A DNA stretch of 64,000 nucleotides, taken from assembly GCA_001687465.1 (NCBI GenBank), contig LVLI01000148.1:1-64000 (forward strand), in the 5' to 3' direction. Of the stretch, positions 53,367-64,000 are shown one piece after another. Positions within the stretch are counted from its first letter, which is position 1; the number at the start of each line of letters is the position of its first letter. The stretch is from Halocafeteria seosinensis (Eukaryota > Sar > Bigyra > Bicosoecida). The position numbers and the translations under genes were made by a program. The notes below the pieces were generated by a model, which saw nothing but the letters and a program-made list of their open reading frames with translations, ran no database searches and had not been told where the DNA came from.

Positions 53367-53824
53367 TCATCTTCCTAATGTCACGTGAACGACTTTCCTT
53401 GGAAAGCAGCATAGAAACATGAACTTCCACACGGGTGACTCAGCAATGACGTGCCATCCAAGACTTGCTTCATGATTGAGACGCTCCTCAAGTTTGTCCG
53501 CCCAAACGCCGTCCACTTCGATCACTTTGGCCTCCGTGAACTGTATTGAGACAAGCAGACAGCAGTGAGAGCCAGGGAGACAGTCTTCCAAAAATGCGAC
53601 CAACTACAGTGTTCTTCACAGCCACTTCATTCATCGTCTACACCATTACGATGCACTCATAGTGGTCTGAGTCCACTTACGCGTTTATTTCCAGGCCCTG
53701 GAGAAAATGCTGCGAGACCATGGCCACCTGACGGTGCTGCAGTCGCCGACGCCGTTGGCTGCGCCTCGGCACCACTATCAAGGAGGCTTGCGGTTAGCTG
53801 ATTCTCCTGTTTGGTCGATGCCAT
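53367..53824 (-). CDS. Small DUF4177-like protein, tandem copy 2
   Basis: Two exons, 53824-53681 and 53540-53367, give 105 residues. The leader is longer than in copy 1 (MASTKQENQLTASLLDSGAE, Ala/Gly/Pro rich after that). Exon 2 encodes FTEAKVIEVDGVWADKLEER, then LNHEASLGWHVIAESPVWKF and PRKVVHVTLGR. The domain is the most diverged of the three: the segment between the first strand and the LE helix is shorter, and the FQFVDR motif is replaced. The CC pair (MFLCC) and VTLG ending are kept. Opening residues MASTKQEN resemble copy 1's MSSTQEQEN, so the leaders are homologous too. Confidence 0.68.
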
Positions 53825-54227
53825 TTCCTCTATTTCCTTCTTCGGAGCGCAATGGGAGTATTTGACATCCCCCTTGCTATCCAATTCCTGCTACTCGATT
53901 GCAACTACATGTCGGACGGAAAACTGAGTGGGAGAACAAATCTGACCTGGAGGAACCGCTTCCACTCTCACAGGGGGTATACGACACCACCAGTAAAGAA
54001 TCTTGCTTCTTCGCCGATATTCCTACAAGCGTTCCGCAAGACAGTAGGGGCACAAAAGGTGGGTGTATGAGCAAGGACATAGGTCGGTTGAGTCGCTTGC
54101 TAGCCGTTGGATTGCGGGCGTTTACACTAGAGATACAACAAGCAGGGTGTATTTATGGGTAGAAGAAATGATACAGCCAGAGCGTCCGTGTATTGCTCCC
54201 CTATCTGTCAGTCCCGAGACTCCAGAC

Positions 54228-54561
54228 TTACTTTCCTAAGGTCACTACGCACACTTCTCGATACCACATACAGCACGGGATGATCGCTCGGCGGTCGACG
54301 AACTGAAAGACGACTTCCCATCCTTGCTTTAGTTCCTCACCAAGTTTGCTCTCCAGTTGGTCGGTAGGGACGCTTGCTGTTCCCAGCAGGGGTGGCACAA
54401 AGCCCTCCGTGGCAACCTCGACCACTTTGTATTCGGAGTACTGCACGAACAACACTTGGTAAAACCAGCAGGGGCACTTTGGGGGGACAAAAACCAAACA
54501 CCTGGACAAACAATTTGTTCCACTGGTTCGTTCTTCGTCTTTAATATGCACTTACTCCCAT
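54228..54561 (-). CDS. Small DUF4177-like protein, tandem copy 3
   Basis: Two exons, 54561-54556 and 54440-54228, give 72 residues. Exon 1 holds only Met-Gly; a 115-base intron follows. Exon 2 starts YSEYKVVEVATEGFVPPLLG, then VPTDQLESKLGEELKQGWEV and VFQFVDRRAIIPCC, ending YREVCVVTLGK. It is closest to copy 1, with most of the domain identical. The first exon is inferred from the only ATG followed by a good GTAAGT donor in the right phase upstream; an earlier leader exon cannot be excluded. Confidence 0.68.
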
Positions 54562-55416
54562 TTTTGTAAATGTGCTTTCGCCGAAAAAGTCTCAAACTAA
54601 AGCCACTTTGTATAGTCTTCCGATGCTTTTTCTTGTGAACTTCTCTTACACAATCCAAGGGTACTATCCGACTGGGATGATAGCGAGCCGGAGTTCGTTC
54701 GCAACCCAGCTACGACACACACCCGTGCGCTCCGGAGTCTGGACTGGGAATGGAAGCGAACCACGGTGACAACAATTGACACGTCGTGAGATTGTGGCAA
54801 TCACCGCATTCTATCTAGCATGGTTTCATGTAAGAGTTGATGCATGAGTCATGCGTAACAACCCTCGTGCGTGTCGTGGTTGAAGACGACCCAATCAACA
54901 CAAAATCTCGCAGAATCCTTCATGCATGGCACTTATTCCTACCTTTTGGCGCCTCTCACTCCTTCCGCAATGCCGAACACGGGTGTGACCGTCGATCGTA
55001 GCCTTTTTATACGAATTCAGTAACACTTGTACCACTGAGTTACAACACTTACCACCACGGTTGTATCACATACATGTACCAACTTGTTCAGCTTGGTTCT
55101 TTCACTGCTTGGGTGTCCTTTGCCAATGAGGCCAATCTTGGTGGTCGAACCGTTAAAATCTTTCTTAATTCTACAATGTTTGTCTCAGCTTCAGCATGGG
55201 CTTTGAAAGTCTTGGAGCGAAGTGGCCGTGGCCGCCGTGTAGCAACGTTTGAAGTTCCGTTAGGCGAGGTAGTTTTGGCGCGTCCAGTCGCAACGACTTT
55301 CCGAAGTCAAGGTAATTCTACAGTATGCACTTCGAATTAGTTTGTTCGCTTGTTAGTAAAAACGGGATTTAGAGGTTCATTACTTGACTTTGGCTCTCCG
55401 CTGTCGCACTTCTACA
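54562..55416. other. Gap upstream of EFHC; unassigned frames
   Basis: No assigned gene. Between about 55092 and 55305 both strands are open. The minus frame looks more protein-like (TSPNGTSNVATRRPRPLRSK, then NIVELRKILTVRPPRLASLA) but has no start codon; it could be the last exon of a small gene divergent from EFHC. The plus frame is 55074-55340. I could not find a supported partner exon for either. Confidence 0.3.
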
Positions 55417-58400
55417 ATGCCCACCGAAAACTTGCTGAAAACCAGCTTGAGGGGAACTCAAGCTGGCGAACTCGGTCGCATGGCGCGCCATCCAGGGGAA
55501 GACCCTCCAACACGTGAGACCGAACTCTCAAGGGACAGAGATACACCAGTACTGCCTCCACCGAATATTCCTCAGGTACTGCGAACTGGTTGCAAGTACG
55601 TACATGCTTTAGAAAAGGAGGTATCTTGAGATGTTCCCGGGTTTCAACTTGACCTTTTTACCGGTAACCTCACGTTTGTTTTTATTATTTTCTTGCAGTC
55701 CTACTACACGTCGCCCCAAAGGACAGAATTTTCGGGTGGAACAAGGGGTGCCTGTAGAACGACCACCTGCCGTAGTGGCCCAGGGATCTGAAGAGAGCGC
55801 CCTTCAAAATGTAAGCTGACCCGCAAGCGGAAGTCCCGCCCACGAGACCGTAGCTAATTAGTAATTGGATATTGTCTTTGAGACGAGCAGTTGACTGACA
55901 TTCACACAAGTGTGGACAAAATTCAGAAGGAAGCTAGCGCCAAGTTTGAGCCGCCCAAAGAAGGAGCATGGGAATCGCTGCCGGCTCACGTTCGAAATGC
56001 TGGACTCACCTTGACATTTTACGCGTATTTTCGAGAAACAGTTCCAGAGAGCCCTCTGGAAAAGAGCCGGATTCGTCCAATTAACTTTATCTACAAAATG
56101 GAAGATGGGACAATATCACTGTTTGAACCTCATCAAGGCAATTCTGGGATGCCTCAAGGAAAGTATTTATACAAGCACAAGGTATGAAAGAAGTATGATC
56201 GGGTTGGTCCCACTTGAGCCTTCATGACAACTTTGGGAATCGTATGCAGATCCCGAAATCCAAGGAATTCCAGGACGGTGATCTTAAGGCCTCGAATCCG
56301 AATGCAGCCCTCCAGCTTTCCAGGAAGAGTTCTCGCTTAGATTGGACAGATTTTCGGATCGGCGAAGACATTAAAATTTACGGGAAGACTTACCACATTT
56401 ACGGTTGTGACACCGCTACAAGGAGATTCTTCGAGAGGACGAGTGAAGCTCCAGAACAGCCTCCGGATGAAGACCCTCCGGGAGATAAATATACAGCGGA
56501 AAGGACGCAGTTTATGGTAAGGACGAGTCTGATACTGTTCTAGGGAGTCTATCTGCTAATTCCGGCCTTTGTTTCTCCAGTTGCGAGAAAGTGGTATGGA
56601 TAGCTCAACGTACCGTGGGAAACGGACGTCCCCTGTCAAGCGTTACATGGAAGCCCAGCGGGGAAACCCGAGCGCGACTCAAACTAGAGGAACGGCGTAT
56701 GTTGGTCATCGTGTCTCAGTACAAAAATTCTAAGTGTTGGAATTTGAGTTGGTTTATTCGCCGCAGAGACAAATACCAGCAGTTCCTTGATCACGATCGG
56801 GACGTCCTGAGATTCTCCGGCTACTGGGACGATAGGGACAGAGTCTACGGGGACCAGCATCTGTATACGTAAGTACAGTATGCTTCGAACTACTGGTGAC
56901 TGGCTTGACTTTGTTTTTTGTCAGGATATCCTACTACCTAATGGATGACGAAATAGAAGTTTTGGAAGTTCATGAACCCAACGACGGGAAAGACAGGTTC
57001 CCAGCGCTGTACAGAAAAGGACCACTTCCAAAGAAAACGATGGTTGTTGATTCTCGTGCGCGAGACATAGAAGACGACTGCGGTGAAGATGACTATTACC
57101 AGTAAGCACTCAATTTGTTGTGCGTCTGGAGTCTTCACTTGCTTACACCGGCGGTCTGTGTTGCTGTTTCAGTTGGACTGATCTTCAAGTCGGTAAAACG
57201 GTCAACATTCTTGGGAGAAACATACTCTTGTTTGACGCAGATAAGTTTACTGTCAACTGGTAAGAGGTTGTTTGTTGCGACAGTTCACGAGTCGTTCCGA
57301 TGTTCACTTAGGCAAATAATTTGGGCAGGTACAAGGAGCAATTGGGCATTGACATGACAGAAGAAATTAACAAATTGAAAGGCAAAGTAATGGACGAAAT
57401 CTATCCGAAGGAAGAGACGCCAGTGATTCAACCGCCTCCGTACGAAAATTTCGGTTTCGGAACAGAGGAGGATTCTTTGGGCAGTTTCTTTTCCCTCATT
57501 CCGAAGGCAAGTGGATTTTAGAGCCGGGAGATAAATGGCAGTTTATGAAGACCTTTTCCTCCTTATTGTTGGCACAGGTTCCTCGAAGAGATGTTGTCAA
57601 GTTAACCAAGGGGGAGGGCCAGATTCTTCGGTATTATGCTGTCTTGGATTCAGATGACCCTATTAGCAAACTGAGACGCTTCATTGTTGCTTACTATCCG
57701 GCCACGTCTGAGCTCGCTGTTTTTGAGAAACCACTCCGCAACAGTGGCATGGATAGTGGAAAATTCCTCTCGAAGAGAAAGCTAAGAAATCCGAATACAG
57801 GGGACTTCTTCCGTCTGGAGGATTTCTATATCGGTGCCAAGTTGGATATAACCTCTCACCGGTATGTTCTAAACTATAGCATCACGCTGTTAGCATCATG
57901 TCTCCCCAACTGTGCTGCCCACAGATTTCACCTGTACGATGCCGATTCATTGACCAAACGCTTAGCGAAGGATGCTGATGGCAGAAACGGAATTGGGATG
58001 GGCTCACTCGAACTTGCTTTGCAGAGCACGCGGGAGCAACTGCAGCAGCAACGCATAACAAGGACAGCCGCAGAACGCAGATTGCGTCCTCATCGAAAGA
58101 AAATGCTGAGTTATCCCGGTACGTAAATTGTTGCCGACCTAAGGTGACATTTGCCAAGATTTATTGAAAGATTTCTTCGCAGAATTTGAAACGCTGATGA
58201 GGGACTGGAAAATTGAGCTCTCCGGAGAAGATATGACGACTCTGTTCAGGGCATACGATCATGCAGGCACCGGTAAGCTTTCTACAGATGATTTCTTGGA
58301 TGCTCTATTGCCTCAACGCCAATTGACAAAAGAGAAGAATGGTAAGTGTCAAAGGTAAAAGCACTGTGCTGTTGTATGCAAAATTATGTAATAATCCTGT

Positions 58401-58816
58401 TTCCAATGCTCAGGCAAGAAGTATCCCTGCTCTATCAATACTTATGAGGAACTACTGAATGATCATGTCGTCTCGAACCCGGTTCTCTCACGATTGGAGA
58501 AACTTCACGATGAAATGACCAACGATATGATAAGGCGTATCGAGAAGTGTTTCAAGGAATCCAACGTAAGTGGAGCTTGTATTGAGCAACAAACAGAGAA
58601 TGAGTTTGAAAATCAATAGTTGTTCTTATGGCGTTTCGACCTCAGACGGAGCTAATTTCACGAAAGCAATTTCGCCAGGGTTTGCGTAAAGCTGTTAATT
58701 ACGACGACGTGGAAGTTGATGCTCTAGAAGATGGATACATGCCTCCAGGAATAGACTGCGTGCCTCCGGAGTTTTTCTTGGATGTGATCCAAACTCGTTG
58801 TCCGAACTTGTACTAG
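55417..58816 (+). CDS. EF-hand/DM10-domain ciliary protein EFHC
   Basis: Fourteen exons between 55417 and 58816 give 824 residues. A disordered leader is followed by three DM10 domains. Domain 1: LTLTFYAYFRETVPESPLEK, FEPHQGNSGMPQGK, IKIYGKTYHIYGCD. Domain 2: DRDVLRFSGYWDDRD, SYYLMDDEIEVLEVHEPNDG, VNILGRNILLFDAD. Domain 3: GQILRYYAVLDSDDP, LAVFEKPLRNSGMDSGKF, IGAKLDITSHRFHLYDAD. A C-terminal EF-hand-like region follows (TLFRAYDHAGTGKLSTDDFL). This is the EFHC1/EFHC2 (Rib72) architecture, microtubule inner proteins of axonemal doublets. The intron after 57506 uses a GC donor (AAG|GCAAGT). The boundary of exons 5 and 6 (about 56704/56769) is the least certain. The stop lies 10 bases from the stop of ODAD1 on the other strand. 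Confidence 0.93.
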
Positions 58817-58826
58817 ACTTTTGGGT

Positions 58827-60895
58827 TCAAAGAGCGGACGCAGGCCGAGCGGTGCCTTGCCTGCTTTTAGAACGACTCTGCAACCTCTTTTTCGTCATCT
58901 TTTGAACCTCTTGCATTGAGAGGGGCCTTGAATCGTTGGCGTCCGTCTGGCGAAAGAGAAAACATAACTCTCCTCAAAATATACATAGGTGTTGTGCCAA
59001 TCGAGCATCTTAACTTACGTTGTCAAATTCGCGAAGGTCCGGAGTTTGGATTTCAAGATTGGAGAGGATCCCCTTCTTCGCTGCTATAGTTCCTCGAGAT
59101 GTGTACTCTGATTGTGGTCTTCTAGTGTAGTAGAATTTAGATGGACTATCATGCTTGCTATCTTCGTCAAGATACTTCTTGCTCAGTCGATGACCTTTAT
59201 GTTCAATAGTTCGAAGATGCTGGAGGGCATTAAGTTCGCTCACTGAAGGTTCATTCGACATTGAGTCTGGTTCCCCTGAGGGAGCTCCCAGTTTCTGACT
59301 GACTTGGCCAATGAGCGAACAGATTTCGTCGACCTGTTATACACAGAGGGAGGAAGTGCAAACGAGTCGAGGGTCATAGAAAAGCTCAAGCGCTCCGTGT
59401 ACATACCCTCTCTTTCATCTCAGAGTATTGAACTTCGCAGCTGTTGGCTGCACGTTGTAGCATTTTCTTTCTCTCCTCTAAAGGTTTCAGATTCTCCCTT
59501 TCTTTCTCAGCGATGAACCTTCCTTCAGCTCTTTGTTCCACTGTAGAGTTTCGCAACTCTTCCAATTGTGACTCAAGATTCTCAATTTCCGCATTCTGTC
59601 AGCAAGCACGTTGTCTTCGTTAAATAACTTGATTCGGATATTCATGTGGCGCAAAAAATGCTTCCTCACCTGCTCAGCCACGTAGCGGAATAAATTATAG
59701 TTTTCTGACTCCGCTTCCTGAAATTGTTCGATCACAGACGCAATATCATCTACACTGCATGCGTCCTGCGCTTTGAAACACACAAAAGAAAGCATTTGCC
59801 TCTCTGATAGGTATAGCAGATCGGCAGAGTGCGGACATTACCTTGATTTTTCGGAACGCCTCTTCATACTCCTTTGAAGTCTTCGACAGCTCAGATATTG
59901 TCTGCTTGATATCAGAGATCTTATTTTCTGATTCTTGTAGTCGCTCTTCCCATTGTCTGTCCTCGTCGAGTACATTCTGAACGTCACCAGCCATTTGTCG
60001 ACTTAGTTCTTTGGCTGAGTCCTTATTGGACACTTCCCGCTCTTTCTCTTCAATGTACTTCTTTTTTCTTTCCTCATCTCGCTGATCAGCTTCCGTACAC
60101 GACTGCAACTGAAGAATGGCTTGATCCCGAATTTCGTAAGCCTCATTGCTTCGTTCAATAGCTTCAGCCATTCTCTTCTTCTTGTCATTGAGTTGATCTT
60201 CGAGCTTTCTGCGGAAAATAAAGGGGTAGCCTCATTGTCGCAATTTTGGGTATCTGCGTAAGGCATGAGACTCACTGATAGGTTCGTTCGAATATTATCC
60301 GTTCCTGTCGAAGGTCATCAATCTCTTTTCTAAGACTGTTGTTCTTAGATAGTGTAGTATTGAACTTAACCAAAGCTTTGTTGAGACGGTTCTCCAGAAT
60401 CCGGATTCGCTTATTTAACGTGCGGTAGTTGTTCACAGCCCCGTGAGCTCCTCCAGTCTGCTTCTCTAATTCCTTAATCTCTTTTTCAATGTTGCTAATG
60501 CTTTCCTTGGTTTCTTCGGCTTTGCTTTCTTCCTCCTTAATCCTATCTTCATAGTCATGGAGCTGTTCAACGAGTTTGGATTTTTGGTTCTTGGTACTGA
60601 ACTTCTTAGAGAGTTTGTTTTCCAGTTTCAATTCAGCATTCAGTTCCTTATTTTCAGCTTTTAATCTTCCCAGGGTTTCATTCTGCCTCTTGATGATGGA
60701 CTCATTTTCTTTCGTATAGGCGCGTCTCATCGCCTCCGTATTCTTGTATTCCTTCTCTAACTGCTCTGTACTCGTCGGAGGGCTCTCATTTCCTACAGAG
60801 TCGTGCGTCGCCGCGGAACCAGGGCGTCGCCGGGTGCGCTCAGAGGGTGTCGGTCCACTCCCAGAAGAGGGACGGCTAGGAGGACGAGTGAACAT
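58827..60895 (-). CDS. Outer dynein arm docking complex subunit ODAD1/DC2 (CCDC114/CCDC63 family)
   Basis: Six exons (60895-60276, 60208-59842, 59765-59670, 59595-59407, 59333-59019, 58946-58827) give 568 residues. After a disordered basic leader the protein is almost all coiled coil. The family core is present: TLNKRIRILENRLNKALVKF, NTTLSKNNSLRKEIDDLRQE, RIIFERTYQKLEDQLNDKKK, NEAYEIRDQA, and ESENYNLFRYVAEQNAEIEN. In ODA1/DC2 and vertebrate CCDC114/CCDC63 these correspond to LEKA+VKFN..L..N..LR..ID.LR.ER and EE.NF.LF.YvNE.N.E+E. The complex anchors outer dynein arms to axonemal doublets. The tail is basic and Ser rich. It is tail to tail with EFHC, another axonemal gene, and divergent from RIO2. 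Confidence 0.92.
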
Positions 60896-61882
60896 CAGGG
60901 ATCCGTGGAAGAAAGCTGTATACTGCCTAATCTACGCTGGTATATGCTAAAGCTGCGACTTGATGCCGTCGCAACGCGCTGTTTGCTCTGTCATACAACA
61001 GTCCCCACCTATTGCATGACCGATATTTCCAACAAATACATTCTGCATCTACCAATGAAACAATTCTGCGCATCAACATCATCCTGTACAGATCGCTGGA
61101 GTTGCATTCTCAGCCGTGAGTCGCGGGCTCACACTGAACTTCCCGTGTTAACGGCTGCAGCTTCAACGTACCGTACTGGCCAACGGAGACACAATACGAC
61201 CAGCCCTCTAATTGGGAAGGCTGAAACAGACAAAGTACGGATACATTCGAAACCGAGACACTTCAGTGTCACTATTTGTAATGGAAGTGCGGGAAGCTTC
61301 GAAGAAGCATCCCACCCAGTGAAACACACACACACACACAAATGTGACAGATAGCCCACCGGCCGGGAAGTTAGTGAAACACTGGGATTCATATACATAT
61401 ACAATTTATATATATATGGGTATGGTACGGATAGAGGCTCGTCTTACCCCTCTACATTTTACCCATTTCTATTTCAAATTCCTGCTCGGTGTATGCAGAG
61501 CCAACGAAAATGGGTTCTGAAAACTATCGAAACTTTGAACAACGGGACCAACACAGTATGTGCTCGCAAGTTGCGACGTGTTCCCATCAATCATCTGTTT
61601 CTCCCTACCTTTTCCTACGAACCAACACATCCAGCAGGAGCCAGTTAGTCGACCGCTGACCAAGATTACTACTACGCAAGTATTGTACGGTTTATTGTAT
61701 AGTGCATACAGTTGTACAATGTACCAGTCCCACTGGAATGTCCCAGCTTCAACTTCAACATAGCATGTGACACTCGCGCTATTGTAGAGACCACCATGTT
61801 TAATTGATTCATACTCGAGTGGAAGGATTGAACTGTGATAGCGCATTGTTATTGACCGAATTGATCAGAAAGAGAGGGAGCC
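60896..61882. other. Divergent upstream region of ODAD1 and RIO2
   Basis: No gene is recognised in this 987-base interval apart from a short repeat-family insertion (61328-61372). A TA-rich stretch at about 61390-61420 is the other notable feature. The RIO2 promoter should lie at its right end. Confidence 0.4.
61318..61382 (-). mobile_element. Short repeat-family insertion with 10-bp target-site-like repeats
   Basis: The 45 bases 61328-61372 are a CA run, then aatgtgacagatagcccacc and ggccgggaagtt. They are flanked directly by agtgaaacac at 61318-61327 and 61373-61382. The core matches 35958 and the start of 49010 closely. Read on the minus strand it starts aacttcccggcc and ends in a TG repeat, the form of a 5'-truncated non-LTR-type insertion. 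Confidence 0.65.
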
Positions 61883-63605
<1,723 letters not shown>

Positions 63606-63663
63606 TGATGCAAAATGGCTGATGAGCCAAATGTCAAGCAATTGTTACTATTTCTATAACATC

Positions 63664-64000
63664 TCAAAGGTCGTCAGCATTGAGAGTACTGACCACATCT
63701 TCTTTTTGTAAACTTTCCTTCCCAACTTTTCCCCCTTTGCGTTTCTTCCTTTTCTTCTTTTGAGACTTTTGCTTTTGCGGGGTATCTTCATCTGGAGCCA
63801 AAAGCTGCTCTTCAGTTTCTTCATCGTAGGTGGTGTCGGCTGCGCGCTTATTGCCCGCCAGGGAGGTTGTCGCAGGCTGTTCTGCTTCCGAGCCGTGTGA
63901 GAGCCGCAAACGCGATTCTCGCAATTTCTTATATTCATCACCGATGGTAGTACTAACACTTAGGTAATTCTCCGTAGATTGACCCTTAGAGGCATGTTGG
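63664..64000 (-). CDS. C-terminal part of a lysine-rich protein (truncated by window edge)
   Basis: An open minus-strand frame enters from the right edge and stops at 63664, giving 112 residues. It contains NYLSVSTTIGDEYKKLRESR, LAGNKRAADTTYDEETEEQL and the basic patch KQKSQKKKRKKRKGGK, followed by LQKEDVVSTLNADDL. The basic run looks like a nuclear or nucleolar targeting signal. I do not recognise the family. Since the frame is still open at 64000 the gene continues outside. Confidence 0.6.
   Translation of the reverse strand, partial: QHASKGQSTENYLSVSTTIGDEYKKLRESRLRLSHGSEAEQPATTSLAGNKRAADTTYDEETEEQLLAPDEDTPQKQKSQKKKRKKRKGGKVGKESLQKEDVVSTLNADDL

Overview
The window is nuclear DNA of a flagellated unicellular eukaryote (an alga or other protist). 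Most genes are split by short introns, roughly 45-75 bases with GT...CAG ends, and genes lie on both strands with little space between them. The products are eukaryotic: ribosome biogenesis, spliceosome, exosome and endosome proteins, and a mitochondrial ATP synthase subunit. Several genes for cilium or axoneme proteins show that the organism builds flagella. I saw no plastid gene, rRNA, tRNA or CRISPR array, and I cannot fix the lineage from the sequence alone. I rebuilt exon structures by hand from reading-frame continuity, splice motifs and family knowledge; no search was run.

Layout. 1-12.8 kb: PHD-finger protein, an orphan ORF, a large TPR protein (-), a tentative small gene (-), NSA2 (+) convergent with the U-box cyclophilin PPIL2 (-), which diverges from a TraB-domain protein (+). 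12.8-18.3 kb: a short-chain dehydrogenase (-), an unassigned 677-residue protein (-) with a weak VPS9-like stretch, and a decayed coding stretch (+). 18.3-27.8 kb: an unusually large single-exon WD40/EF-hand protein of the CFAP337/WDR49 type (-), a tentative small divergent gene (+), a two-exon gene for the 25-residue ribosomal protein eL41 (+), and a CCDC148-like coiled-coil gene (-). 28.4-35.6 kb: BolA-like (-), exosome subunit RRP46/EXOSC5 (-) divergent from a saccharopine-dehydrogenase-like oxidoreductase (+), pinin (+), and a YbjQ/DUF74 protein (-) whose 3' coding end overlaps pinin's.

35.6-38.4 kb is repeat-rich: pieces of a dispersed retroelement-like family, a minisatellite and a local duplication. 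38.5-51.9 kb: a membrane-anchored beta-propeller-like protein (+), a kinesin-6-type motor (+) convergent with a PX-BAR sorting nexin (-), ATP synthase OSCP (-), another repeat copy, and a ten-exon ALDH3-type aldehyde dehydrogenase (+). 52.5-54.6 kb: a tandem array of three small paralogous genes (-) with a DUF4177-like domain. 55.4-64 kb: the ciliary DM10-domain protein EFHC (+) tail to tail with the outer-dynein-arm docking subunit ODAD1/DC2 (-), a repeat copy with target-site-like flanks, RIO2 kinase (+), and the C-terminal part of a lysine-rich protein (-) running off the right edge.

Three groups of genes fit together functionally: ribosome production (NSA2, RIO2, eL41, exosome RRP46), flagella (CFAP337-like, CCDC148-like, EFHC, ODAD1) and pre-mRNA splicing (pinin, PPIL2). 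The most unusual items are the DUF4177-like triplet, the short repeat family with 10-bp flanking direct repeats, and coding first exons as short as one codon.
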